Source: Lysobacter sp036697405
GTDB taxonomy: Bacteria > Pseudomonadota > Gammaproteobacteria > Xanthomonadales > Xanthomonadaceae
Reading direction: 5' to 3'
Assembly (NCBI RefSeq): GCF_036697405.1
Contig: NZ_JBAHWA010000007.1
Span: 1-64,000 of the forward strand
DNA length: 64,000 nucleotides
Shown: positions 41,406 to 49,442 of the stretch, in pieces
Layout of the letters: every line of letters begins with the position of its first letter
Position numbering within the stretch: position 1 is the first letter of the stretch
Notes under the pieces: generated by a model
Told to the model about the DNA's origin: nothing
Databases searched by the model: none
Seen by the model: the letters and a program-made list of their open reading frames with translations, nothing else
Program-made: the position numbers and the translations under genes

Positions 41406-42892
41406 TGCGCGAATGCTTCGCCCTGCTCGGCCTGCCGCGCGACGCCGACGAACGCGCGATCAAGCGCGCCTACGCGCAACGCCTACGCGCGACCCGACCG
41501 GACGAGGATCCGGCCGGGTTCCAGCGTCTCAACGAGGCGTACCGGCGCTGCCTGGAGCTGGCGACACAACGCGCTGCCAGGTCGCGGGCATCGGACGAGC
41601 GCGACCGGGCCGAGGATGAGGACGAAGCGCCCGCACCGCCGACACCGCCGCATCCCGATCCCGTGCCGGTCGGAACGGACCACGCCCCGGCCGCGGCCAT
41701 CGATGAGGCCCCACGCTACGTGCGCGTCAGCTTCGATGCGCAGGCCTTCATCGACGAGCTGCTCGCGCGCATGCATGCCGAGCCGGCGGACGCGCTGGAC
41801 GCGTGGTTGCGCAGCCAGGAACCGCTGTATTCGCTGGAACTCAAGCACGCGCTGCACGTGCGCGTCGCCGCGGCGCTGACCGAGGCGGAGCCGGTGCCGC
41901 CGTCGTCGCAATTGCGCGCAGTGATGCGGTTCTTCGACCTGGAAGGGGTTTCGGCCGACGGCGATTGGCTGCGTCGCAGCCTGCACGACACCCTGCGTCG
42001 GGCCGACGAGGCAGACGCGCTCGATCGCGAGATCGCACGCCTGCGCTCACCGCGGCAGAGAGCCGTCGATCGTTTGCTGATCGCCGAATTGCTGGGCCCC
42101 TTGAGTTTCCTGCGGCGCTGGTTCCTGTTGCTGGTGCCGCTGCTGCCGTCGCGCCTGCTCAAACTGATGCTGACGCTGGAGCACGACTATCCCTCCGCCG
42201 TTCACGCTCGCCTGGACCTCAGCGCGCGACTGTACTGGCGACTGATCACCGACCGCAGCCGCCTGGAGCCGCGTCGGCTGGCCATCGGCATGATCCGGGT
42301 GCCGCTGTACTACGCCGGCATGGCCGGCTTCGTGGCCGCGCTGAGCGCAAGCACGGCCCCGTTCGAAGGCATGGCGCTCAACTGCGCCGCGCTGATGGTT
42401 CTGCTGCTGGCCTGGATGCTGCTATCCACGCTCGCGCCACGCGCGAAGCGCTACCTGGAACGACGATACGGCTGGGACGCCAAACTGCAAACGGCGGCCG
42501 CCTGTTTTCTGATCGGCCTGATCGCCAGCCCGTGGTGGACGGTCGCGGCGCTGGTGCTGATGGTGGTCGTGGGCCTGTCTTGGTCGATTCCGCGCACCGG
42601 GTTGACGCACATGGCCTCGTTCCTTGCCATGGCCAGCGGTGCGTTCGCCGCGTACTTGACCGGCATGGCGCTGCAAGGCGGTAGCGATCCTTCCACCCTG
42701 GTGTTGGTGACGACTGCCGCCTACGCGGGCGCCTTGCCCGTGCTGCACGACCTGCTCTACGCGCGCATAAAACGCCGGTCGCTGTCGGAAGCGCGCACGG
42801 GCACCGGCTGGCTGTGGTGGGTGCTGGCCTCGCACTTGGTGGCGGCGAGCGCATTCCCGATCTGGATCCGCTTGCTGCGCGGCGAAGTTTGA
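41405..42892 (+). CDS. J-domain-like membrane protein 3
   Basis: 495 residues. J-like domain MRECFALLGLPRDADERAIK, RAYAQRLRATRPDEDPAGFQ, RLNEAYRRCLEL with RPD instead of HPD. The helical middle contains LDAWLRSQEPLYSLELKHAL, homologous to protein 1. At least six hydrophobic segments follow from about residue 235 (LGPLSFLRRWFLLLVPLLPS, YYAGMAGFVAALSAS, LMVLLLAWMLLSTL, CFLIGLIASPWWTVAALVLM and others). It is the largest of three J-like partners of HscC and the only clear polytopic one. Confidence 0.83.
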   Translation: MRECFALLGLPRDADERAIKRAYAQRLRATRPDEDPAGFQRLNEAYRRCLELATQRAARSRASDERDRAEDEDEAPAPPTPPHPDPVPVGTDHAPAAAIDEAPRYVRVSFDAQAFIDELLARMHAEPADALDAWLRSQEPLYSLELKHALHVRVAAALTEAEPVPPSSQLRAVMRFFDLEGVSADGDWLRRSLHDTLRRADEADALDREIARLRSPRQRAVDRLLIAELLGPLSFLRRWFLLLVPLLPSRLLKLMLTLEHDYPSAVHARLDLSARLYWRLITDRSRLEPRRLAIGMIRVPLYYAGMAGFVAALSASTAPFEGMALNCAALMVLLLAWMLLSTLAPRAKRYLERRYGWDAKLQTAAACFLIGLIASPWWTVAALVLMVVVGLSWSIPRTGLTHMASFLAMASGAFAAYLTGMALQGGSDPSTLVLVTTAAYAGALPVLHDLLYARIKRRSLSEARTGTGWLWWVLASHLVAASAFPIWIRLLRGEV

Positions 42893-43231
42893 GCGCGACG
42901 CGGGACTAGCCGCTTGCCCGAATCGACAGTCTCGTGACAGCTTGAGTTGGGCGACGGGCGGCGGCGCCCCATTCATCGTCCTGAAAAATTTCTGAACCAT
43001 TCTGGCCGGGTGCGCGGTGCAACTACGCGGTACGAACCGCGCAAATCCGCGTTGTCGTTGGCGGCATGCAAGCCGCGCCGAAACTGAATCCGCGACGCGG
43101 GTTTTCGCTGTGCGGATTGGTGAGGCGCATCACATCGGTCGCGTTGTATCAGCGTGTTAGGCTCCAAAGCTCAACCTCGCTGTTACCCGTTCTTCACCCG
43201 AACGTTCCCCCGAACCAGAGGAAGCCGCGTC
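42893..43231. other. Intergenic region before the bactofilin gene
   Basis: 339 bases, lower in GC than the genes. A short inverted repeat GCGGT-ACGA-ACCGC lies at about 43028-43041. No ORF is supported. It presumably holds the bactofilin promoter, but I cannot place -35/-10 boxes with confidence. Confidence 0.4.
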
Positions 43232-43822
43232 ATGGCCATTTTCAATCAACCCACCCCGCCCAAGCGCGAGACGCTTCCGCCGCTGCAGCCGGAGACGGCG
43301 CTCAAGCGCGAGCCGGACACGGCCAACGAGATCAGTTTCGGCCAGGCCTCGACGCCGGCGCCCGCGCCCTTCGCCAACGCCACGCCCGCTCCGTCCTATG
43401 CGGCCAAGCCGGCCGAACGCGAAGGCGGCAAGGAATCGCTGATCGCTTCGGACCTGTCGATCGAAGGCAAGATCCAGGGCTCCGGCCATATCCGCATCGC
43501 CGGCCGCTTCAAGGGCGATGTGAAGGTCGACGGCGACCTCACCATCGAAGTCGGCGCCAAGTTGAACGGCGGCGTGAGCGCGCGCAAAGTCGTGATCGCG
43601 GGCGAGCTGGAAGGCAACATCGAGTCGGCGCAACGCGTCGAACTGCTGGAGAGCGGCATGATGGTCGGCGACGTCAAGGCCAACGTGGTCATCGTCGCCG
43701 CCGGATCGCGCATGCGCGGCCAGGTGCAGTTCGGTTTCGAAGACAAGGACGGCAAGGCCGGCGCCGACAAGGGCGGCAAGTCCGACAACGGCGGCAAGGC
43801 GGAGAACGGCGCCGGCGCATGA
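43232..43822 (+). CDS. Bactofilin-family polymer-forming protein
   Basis: 196 residues from the ATG at 43232 with AGAGGAAG upstream. A flexible N-terminal tail (1-70) rich in Pro and Ala, then the right-handed beta-helix bactofilin core (about 70-170): SLIASDLSIEGKIQGSGHIR, IAGRFKGDVKVDGDLTIEVG, AKLNGGVSARKVVIAGELEG, NIESAQRVELLESGMMVGDV. The C-terminal tail is Gly/Lys/Asp-rich. Bactofilins self-assemble into filaments that localise cell-wall or polar functions without nucleotide. Its stop overlaps the next gene by four bases. Confidence 0.93.
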   Translation: MAIFNQPTPPKRETLPPLQPETALKREPDTANEISFGQASTPAPAPFANATPAPSYAAKPAEREGGKESLIASDLSIEGKIQGSGHIRIAGRFKGDVKVDGDLTIEVGAKLNGGVSARKVVIAGELEGNIESAQRVELLESGMMVGDVKANVVIVAAGSRMRGQVQFGFEDKDGKAGADKGGKSDNGGKAENGAGA

Positions 43823-44181
43823 ACGCCGCACGCCCGGGCCTGCCGGGAGCGACGCGCACCTGTCCGCACTGCAAGACCACGATCCTCGACAGCGCCAACG
43901 TCTGCCCCGCCTGCAAGCACCATCTCAAGTTCGACCCGGACGCGCTGCAACACGCGGCGGCGAAGTTTTCGCCGCTGCATGTCGAAGGCACGATCCACGC
44001 GCCCGTCGAGGGCGCGTGGGAGTACACCATGCTGTTGTCGATCCGCGACGAGGACGGCAACGAGGTCACCCGCCAGGTGGTGGGCGTGGGCGCCATGTTT
44101 CCGGGCGAGCAACGCACGTTCACCCTGGCCGTCGAAGCCGTGGCCGCGACCGGCTACAAAGCGGTCAAGCGCAAGCGCTGA
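43819..44181 (+). CDS. Zinc-ribbon protein coupled to bactofilin
   Basis: 120 residues; the ATG overlaps the bactofilin stop. It begins MNAARPGLPGATRTCPHCKT and continues TILDSANVCPACKHHLKF, giving a CPHC...CPAC zinc ribbon. A beta-rich domain follows (FSPLHVEGTIHAPVEGAWEY, TMLLSIRDEDGNEVTRQVVG, FPGEQRTFTLAVEAVAATGY). No membrane segment. Translational coupling implies a partner or adaptor for the bactofilin filament; the pairing is common in Xanthomonadaceae to my knowledge, but function is not known. Confidence 0.85.
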   Translation: MNAARPGLPGATRTCPHCKTTILDSANVCPACKHHLKFDPDALQHAAAKFSPLHVEGTIHAPVEGAWEYTMLLSIRDEDGNEVTRQVVGVGAMFPGEQRTFTLAVEAVAATGYKAVKRKR

Positions 44182-44346
44182 TCCACCACCGCGATCACGC
44201 TTCCGCGCAGTCCCCGGGCGCGGCGTTTGTTGCGCCGCCGGGCGCGCGCTAGCATACGAATGCCACCTCGCCGACGTCCGCGCGCCACAACAGGCGCGGC
44301 CGACGCCGTGCGACGGAACGGATGCCCCCTACAAGGAGACGTAGTC

Positions 44347-44544
44347 ATGAGCAAATCGCTGATCGACAAGATCGGGCGCGAGCGCGCGAACCAGCTGATG
44401 CAGGATGCGGTGGCCAAGGCGGCCGCCGAAACCGACGCGCTCGGCCTGCCTCATGTCGTGGAAATAGACGGAGTGTGGTGCAAGCAGTACCCGGACGGTC
44501 GGATCGAACCGATCGATGGGGAGGCTTCCCATGACCCCGTTTGA
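44347..44544 (+). CDS. Small protein preceding the zeta-like kinase, candidate antitoxin
   Basis: 65 residues, ATG at 44347 with AAGGAGA upstream. MSKSLIDKIGRERANQLMQD, AVAKAAAETDALGLPHVVEI, DGVWCKQYPDGRIEPIDGEA. An N-terminal helix is followed by a small beta part. It overlaps the start of the kinase gene by 14 bases in another frame. Its size and order suit an antitoxin, but it does not resemble the epsilon antitoxin that I know. Antitoxin role is inferred from context only. Confidence 0.78.
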   Translation: MSKSLIDKIGRERANQLMQDAVAKAAAETDALGLPHVVEIDGVWCKQYPDGRIEPIDGEASHDPV

Positions 44545-45685
44545 TCGGCCGCAGATGACGGTGCTGGCCGGGCCGAACGGCTCCGGCAAGAGCACCGTGA
44601 CCGACGCCCTGATGGACAGTCCGGCGTTCCCGGCCATCTACGTCAACGCCGACGACATCGCCAAATGGCTGCAGAAGCCCAGCGGCGACACCGAGCTCAA
44701 GCTGCGCACGCCGGCCGTCACCGAGGACGATCGCGCCGCCTACAAGCGCGACGCGCCGGGCATGGCCGCGGGCCTGATCGAGAGCGAACGCGCGCGCGGC
44801 GTCGAACTCAGCCCGGCCGGCGCCGAACGCAGGGTATTGGACGGTTACGCGGCCAACCTCGCCGATCGCGCCCGCGCGACCGCGGTGCAGGGCGACCAGC
44901 CGTTCGCGTTCGAAAGCGTGATGTCCACGCCGGGCAAGCTCGCCCTGTTCGACGAGGCGCGCAACAAGGGCTTCGATGTCGACCTGGTGTTCGTGACCAC
45001 CGCCAGCGGAGAGATCAACAAGCAGCGCGTGCAGGATCGCGTCGCCAAGGGCGGGCATCCGGTCGACGTGGGCAAGATCGGCGAACGCTACGAGCGCGCG
45101 ATGGACCTGCTGCCGCTGGCGGTGGAGAAATCCAAGACCGCGCAGATCTTCGACAACAGCAAGCACGGCGAGCTGCCGAAACTGGTGGCGGAGAAGCTGC
45201 CCGACGGCAGCATGCGCTACCCGCAGGGCGAGGAAACGCCGCGCTGGGTGAACGAGCGCCTGCGCATGCCGCTGGAGCAGCGCGAGAAGTCGCGCGCCGA
45301 GCTTGCGGCCACCGCCGACAAGATCAAGCCGGGCCTGTCGGACACGATGGTCGACGCCGACATCGGCCGCGGCCTGAGCTACAAGGGCCTGGTCGCCAAG
45401 ACCACCGACCAGCACATCATGCAGTTCGTGCCCGGCCAAGGCGGAGGTCCGGGTGCGCTGGTGCTGCACGACCGCAGCGTGGCCCCGCCCGGCGACTACG
45501 CCGCCCTGCAGCGGCCCGAGCATCGCGGCACCCAGGTCGAGATCGGCTATGCCTTCGGCGTCGACGGCAAGCTGCCCCCGGGCACGCACGTGACCGCGCC
45601 GGCGCTGGCGCAAGGCCAGCAACAGGGCCAGATGCCGCCGCCCGGGCAGGAACCGCCGGCGCATGGGTTGCGCTCCAAGCTTTGA
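44531..45685 (+). CDS. Zeta-toxin-like P-loop kinase
   Basis: 384 residues from the ATG at 44531, whose GGGGAGG site lies six bases upstream. Walker A GPNGSGKS (14-21), then FPAIYVNADDIAKWLQ, a Zeta-type substrate loop, FAFESVMSTPGKLALFDEAR and DLVFVTTASGEINKQRVQDR with the conserved Arg of a lid. Zeta toxins phosphorylate UDP-N-acetylglucosamine and block wall synthesis. The extra C-terminal 170 residues include a Gln/Pro-rich tail (ALAQGQQQGQMPPPGQEPPA) reminiscent of T4SS effector tails, but no XVIPCD motif is visible. Chromosomal toxin-antitoxin unit or stand-alone kinase remain the alternatives. A strong terminator follows. Confidence 0.82.
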   Translation: MTPFDRPQMTVLAGPNGSGKSTVTDALMDSPAFPAIYVNADDIAKWLQKPSGDTELKLRTPAVTEDDRAAYKRDAPGMAAGLIESERARGVELSPAGAERRVLDGYAANLADRARATAVQGDQPFAFESVMSTPGKLALFDEARNKGFDVDLVFVTTASGEINKQRVQDRVAKGGHPVDVGKIGERYERAMDLLPLAVEKSKTAQIFDNSKHGELPKLVAEKLPDGSMRYPQGEETPRWVNERLRMPLEQREKSRAELAATADKIKPGLSDTMVDADIGRGLSYKGLVAKTTDQHIMQFVPGQGGGPGALVLHDRSVAPPGDYAALQRPEHRGTQVEIGYAFGVDGKLPPGTHVTAPALAQGQQQGQMPPPGQEPPAHGLRSKL

Positions 45686-45710
45686 GGCCTCGCCTTGGCC
45701 GCACCAAGCA

Positions 45711-45740
45711 GAAGCCCCGCCATCGCGGGGCTTCTTTTTT
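45711..45740 (+). terminator. Rho-independent terminator after the zeta-like kinase
   Basis: Perfect 10-bp stem GAAGCCCCGC / GCGGGGCTTC with CATC loop, then TTTTTT. Confidence 0.93.
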
Positions 45741-45790
45741 GTTGGGAGCCGCGCTCGGCGCGGCTGCCTTCCCCCCTTTCAAACGCTTGT

Positions 45791-45995
45791 CTTCCCCCTT
45801 TGAAAAAGGGGGATCGAGGGGGATTTGCTTTGGCTGCGAGGAAGAGCAAATCCCCCCTAGCCCCCCTTTTTCAAAGGGGGGAACTGCTACTGCGCCACCT
45901 GCTTGTCTTCCCCCTTTGAAAAGGGGGATCGAGGGGGATTTGCCTTTGCTGGGAGGAAGAGCAAATCCCCTGCCCCCCTTTTTCAAGGGGGGAAC
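45791..45995. repeat. Two palindromic MITE-like elements (CCCCCTTTGAAAAAGGGGG type)
   Basis: 45791-45884 and 45907-45995 are copies of one element. The left arm CTTCCCCCTTTGAAAAAGGG followed by GGATCGAGGGGGATTTGC pairs with the right arm GCAAATCCCCCCTAGCCCCC followed by CTTTTTCAAAGGGGGGAA across a short spacer. Each would fold into a long hairpin. A half element precedes them at about 45771. The gap 45741-46075 holds no gene. Element type is inferred from shape; no transposase is present. Confidence 0.7.
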
Positions 45996-46075
45996 TGGCT
46001 CAAAGGCAGAGTCGCTACAAAGGGGCGAAGGGCTGCAAGGGAGCCGTACTTCCAAGAGGCAACTGCCGCGACGAT

Positions 46076-46318
46076 TCAGTCCGACGGCCCGCAGCTGTCG
46101 CAGCCGGCGCAGTTGGGGCCGGAGGCGCTGGGCGCCGGCGCGATCGCGCGGCCGAGGCGGCGCATCCAGTCGGGGCGGCCGTCGCGCACCAGCGGCAGGG
46201 CGCAGGCGATGCGCAGGCGGCGCACGCCGCCGGGGAACTGCTTCTTCGCGACCACCGCCGCGCTGGCGATCACCGCCAGCGCGATCACCACGTATTGCGC
46301 GAGCAGCCCGGCGTCCAT
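46076..46318 (-). CDS. Small membrane protein of the feo operon (DUF6587-like, FeoC position)
   Basis: 80 residues, ATG at 46318, two bases after the feoB stop. An N-terminal transmembrane helix (LLAQYVVIALAVIASAAVVA) is followed by a basic stretch and a Cys-rich end (PNCAGCDSCGPSD) with CxxCxxC spacing that could hold iron or an Fe-S cluster. It occupies the place of FeoC in other feo operons but is not homologous to the winged-helix FeoC. It resembles short Cys-tailed proteins found behind feoB in this group. A role in ferrous iron uptake is inferred from the operon. Confidence 0.8.
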   Translation of the reverse strand: MDAGLLAQYVVIALAVIASAAVVAKKQFPGGVRRLRIACALPLVRDGRPDWMRRLGRAIAPAPSASGPNCAGCDSCGPSD

Positions 46319-46320
46319 GT

Positions 46321-48213
46321 TCAACCCGCGCCCAACGCGACCGCGACCTGGTAGGTCACGAACGAGGCCAGGTAGGCCAGCGCGAACAGATAGCCGGCGC
46401 TGATCGCGACCTGCTTCCAGGAGTTGGTCTCGCGCCGGATCGTGGCCAGGGTGGAGATGCACTGCGGCGCGTAGATGAACCACACCAGCAGCGACAGCGC
46501 GGTCGCCAGCGACCAGCCATGGCTGATGATCGGCGCCAGCGCCTGCGCCGCGGCCTCGTCGTCGGCGGCCGACAGCGCGTAGACCGTGGCCAGCGAGGAC
46601 ACCGCCACTTCGCGCGCGGCCAGGCCCGGGATCAGGGCGATGCAGATCTGCCAGTTGAAGCCGATCGGCGCGAACACCGCGGTCATGGCGTGGCCGATGC
46701 GGCCTGCCAGGCTGTAGTCGATCGCCGGCAGGGTCGCGTCGGCGGGCGCGCCCGGGAAGTTCAGCAGGAACCACAGCAGGATGGTCAGGGCCAGGATGAT
46801 GCCGCCGACCCGGCGCAGGAAGATCCAGGCGCGCTCCCACAAGCCGATCAGCAGATCGCGCGGATGCGGCAGGCGGTAGGAGGGCAGTTCCAGCAGCAGG
46901 GCGTGCTCGCCCTTGTCGCGGCGCCACTTCTTCATCACCCACGACACCATCAGCGCGCTGAGGATGCCGGCCGCGTACAGCGCGAACAGCACCAGGCCCT
47001 GCAGGTTGAGCACGCCCAGCACCTGTTGCTGCGGGATGAAGGCGCCGATCAGCAGCGCGTACACCGGCAGTCGCGCCGAACAGGTCATCAGCGGCGCGAC
47101 CAGGATGGTCGCCAGGCGATCGCGCGGGTCCTGGATGGAGCGCGTGGCCATGATGCCGGGGATGGCGCAGGCGAAGCTCGACAGCAGCGGAATGAAGGAG
47201 CGCCCGGACAGGCCGGCGCCGGCCATCATGCGGTCCAGCAGGAAGGCCGCGCGCGGCAGATAACCGGATTCTTCCAGCGCCAGGATGAAGGCGAACAGGA
47301 TCAGGATCTGCGGCAGGAACACGATCACGCCGCCGAGGCCGGCGATGATGCCGTTTACCACCAGGCTCTTGAGCGGCCCTTCCGGCATGGCCGCGCCGAC
47401 GCCGTCGCCGAGCAGGGCGGTGCCGGCCTCGATCAGGTCCATCAGCGGCGTGGCCCAGGCGTAGACCGCCTGGAAGATCAGGAACATCACCACCGCCAGC
47501 GACAGCAGGCCCAGCACCGGATGCAGCAGCCAGCGATCGAGCGTGTCGTCGATCTCGGCGGTGCGGCGCGGCATGCTCACCGCCAGCGCCAGCAGGCGTC
47601 GGGTCTCGGCGTGCAGGTCGTCGGGCTGCAGACCTTCGGTCGGATGCGCGTGCGGCGCATGCGCCAGGTCGGAGATCCGGTCCAGCATCGCCACCAGTTC
47701 GCGCGCGCCGTCGCGGCGCACCGCCACCGTGGGCACCACCGGCACGCCGAGCTCGCGCTCGAGCACGGCCAGGTCGACCTCGATGCCGCGGCGCTTGGCC
47801 GCGTCCATCATGTTGACCGCCAGCACCATCGGCCGGCCCAGTTCGCGCAGCTCCAGGGCGAAGCGCAGGTGCAGGCGCAGGTTGGTGGCGTCGACCACGC
47901 AGACCATCACGTCGGGCGCCGGCTCGCCGGGATAGAAGCCGCGGCAGAGGTCGCGGGTGACCGCTTCGTCCAGGCTGGCCGCGTGCAGGCTGTAGGCGCC
48001 GGGCAGGTCGAGCACGGCGTAGCTGCGGCCCGAGGGCGCATGCAGGCGGCCTTCCTTGCGCTCGACGGTGACGCCGGCGTAGTTGGCGACCTTCTGGCGG
48101 CTGCCGGTGAGCAGGTTGAACAAGGCGGTCTTGCCGCAATTCGGGCTGCCGACCAGGGCCACGCGCGGGATCCCGGGCGTGGCGGCGGTGGCCATGGTTG
48201 CGGCGTGACTCAT
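46321..48213 (-). CDS. feoB: Ferrous iron transporter FeoB
   Basis: 630 residues, shorter than E. coli FeoB (773) but typical for this group. The N-terminal G domain has G1 GSPNCGKT (22-29), YAGVTVERKEG (G2), LDLPGAYSL (G3) and NMMDAAKRRG (G4). The membrane domain carries two Gate-type segments with the conserved Cys-Pro-type motifs replaced by SSFACAIPGIMATRSIQDPR and the later GLAAREVAVSSLATVY. It drives Fe(II) import at the inner membrane. Its ATG overlaps feoA's stop by four bases. Confidence 0.95.
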   Translation of the reverse strand: MSHAATMATAATPGIPRVALVGSPNCGKTALFNLLTGSRQKVANYAGVTVERKEGRLHAPSGRSYAVLDLPGAYSLHAASLDEAVTRDLCRGFYPGEPAPDVMVCVVDATNLRLHLRFALELRELGRPMVLAVNMMDAAKRRGIEVDLAVLERELGVPVVPTVAVRRDGARELVAMLDRISDLAHAPHAHPTEGLQPDDLHAETRRLLALAVSMPRRTAEIDDTLDRWLLHPVLGLLSLAVVMFLIFQAVYAWATPLMDLIEAGTALLGDGVGAAMPEGPLKSLVVNGIIAGLGGVIVFLPQILILFAFILALEESGYLPRAAFLLDRMMAGAGLSGRSFIPLLSSFACAIPGIMATRSIQDPRDRLATILVAPLMTCSARLPVYALLIGAFIPQQQVLGVLNLQGLVLFALYAAGILSALMVSWVMKKWRRDKGEHALLLELPSYRLPHPRDLLIGLWERAWIFLRRVGGIILALTILLWFLLNFPGAPADATLPAIDYSLAGRIGHAMTAVFAPIGFNWQICIALIPGLAAREVAVSSLATVYALSAADDEAAAQALAPIISHGWSLATALSLLVWFIYAPQCISTLATIRRETNSWKQVAISAGYLFALAYLASFVTYQVAVALGAG

Positions 48214-48503
48214 GTGTCGCTCCCGCCAGCCTGGGGCTGGACCTGGACCCGCGCGGCCTCGCTGCGGCGCAGGGCGAAACGGGTGTAGCCGATCTGGATC
48301 AGCAGGGGCTCGGCCGACAACGGCCCGGCCGCCATCACCTCGACCCGTTCGCCCTTGACGAAACCCAGCTCGCGCAGACGCCGCGCGATCGCGTCGTTCG
48401 GGGCCTGGTCTTCGACAGACTCGACCGTGGCCGCGATACGGCGCGGCAATTCGGACAATTTCAAGGCTTCACCAATGGCCGCGGCGGGTGTCCGGTCGGA
48501 CAT
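48210..48503 (-). CDS. feoA: FeoA
   Basis: 97 residues from the ATG at 48503. SH3-like FeoA core: KLSELPRRIAATVESVEDQA, IARRLRELGFVKGERVEVMA, LLIQIGYTRFALRRSEAARV. It regulates FeoB at the membrane. FeoA usually begins at the KLSEL block; a TTG at 48464 preceded by GGTGA would give an 84-residue protein and leave a normal leader between start and the Fur-box-like site at 48511-48530. With the ATG at 48503 the leader would be almost absent, so the true start is unsettled. Overlaps feoB by four bases. Confidence 0.88.
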   Translation of the reverse strand: MSDRTPAAAIGEALKLSELPRRIAATVESVEDQAPNDAIARRLRELGFVKGERVEVMAAGPLSAEPLLIQIGYTRFALRRSEAARVQVQPQAGGSDT

Positions 48504-48510
48504 CACAAAT

Positions 48511-48530
48511 AGGAATTGTTCTCATTCTAG
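48511..48530 (-). promoter_or_regulatory. Fur-box-like operator of the feo operon
   Basis: Reading the minus strand: CTAGAATGAGAACAATTCCT. It matches the 19-bp Fur consensus GATAATGATAATCATTATC at about 11 of 19 positions in the best register, and sits in the 100-bp divergent gap between feoA and the hydratase gene. It predicts iron repression of feoAB. Its location immediately before the annotated feoA ATG suggests that the promoter overlaps it. Confidence 0.55.
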
Positions 48531-48610
48531 CATCGCCGGCCGTACCGGGGCGGATCGCCACGGGCGCCGGCTATCATTCGCCAGACTCCACACAGCAGCC
48601 CCCGCCCGCG

Positions 48611-49393
48611 ATGAACCATCCGTTGCTGAGTTTGCGCGAGGGCCCGGTGGCCCGCCTGCGCCTGAACCGCCCCGCCCTGCACAACGCCTTCGACGCGGTC
48701 CTGATCGCGGCCCTGACCGGCGCCCTGGAGGCGGTGGCGAACGACGGCTCGGTGCGGGTGGTGGTGCTGGAAGGCGACGGCGCCTCGTTCTCGGCCGGCG
48801 CCGACCTCAACTGGATGCGCGGCATGGCCGCCGCCAGCGAGGCCGCCAACCGCGACGACGCCCTGGCCCTGGCGCGGCTGATGCGGACCCTGGACGAGCT
48901 GCCCAAGCCGACCGTGGCGCGCGTGCACGGCGCGGCCTTCGGCGGCGGCGTCGGCCTGGTGGCCTGCTGCGACATCGCCATCGGCGCGCCCGAGGCCAAG
49001 TTCGGCCTGACCGAGAGCAAGCTGGGCCTGCTGCCGGCGGTGATCTCGCCCTACGTGATCGAGGCGATAGGCGCGCGCCAGGCGCGGCGCTGGTTCGCGA
49101 CGGCGGAAATCTTCGACGCCGACACCGCCCTGGCGATCGGCCTGCTGCACGCGGTGGTGCCGGCCGATCAGCTCGACGCGGCGGTGCAGCGCCAGATCGA
49201 GCTGCTGCTCAAGGCCGGCCCGGTCGCCGCGGCCCAGGCCAAGGCGCTGGTGCGCCGGGTCGCCGCGCACGGCGACCGCGACCGCCACGACGCCGACAAC
49301 GCCGACCTGATCGCGCGCCTGCGGGTCTCGCCCGAGGGCCAGGAAGGCCTGGGCGCGTTCCTGGACAAGCGCAAACCGGCCTGGATCCCCTGA
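48611..49393 (+). CDS. liuC: Methylglutaconyl-CoA hydratase (enoyl-CoA hydratase family)
   Basis: 260 residues from the ATG at 48611. Crotonase fold: oxyanion-hole segments FSAGADLNWMRGM and GAAFGGGVGLVACCDIAI, with the catalytic Glu in FGLTESKLGLLPAVISPYV. The SAGADL(N)WM and LLPAVISPYV blocks are typical of the leucine/isovalerate pathway enzyme converting 3-methylglutaconyl-CoA to HMG-CoA. It begins a plus-strand run leading to mccA and hmgL. The fatty-acid hydratase alternative is less likely given the neighbours. Confidence 0.9.
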   Translation: MNHPLLSLREGPVARLRLNRPALHNAFDAVLIAALTGALEAVANDGSVRVVVLEGDGASFSAGADLNWMRGMAAASEAANRDDALALARLMRTLDELPKPTVARVHGAAFGGGVGLVACCDIAIGAPEAKFGLTESKLGLLPAVISPYVIEAIGARQARRWFATAEIFDADTALAIGLLHAVVPADQLDAAVQRQIELLLKAGPVAAAQAKALVRRVAAHGDRDRHDADNADLIARLRVSPEGQEGLGAFLDKRKPAWIP

Positions 49394-49442
49394 GCCGCCC
49401 GCCTACCGCCGCACCGTCCCAACCGCTACAAGGAGCCGTACC

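Noticed and set aside
44531..45685. Zeta-like kinase as an XVIPCD effector
   Set aside because: It has a Gln-rich tail but lacks the HPDHP, GL..VDHV and FAVQG-type blocks.
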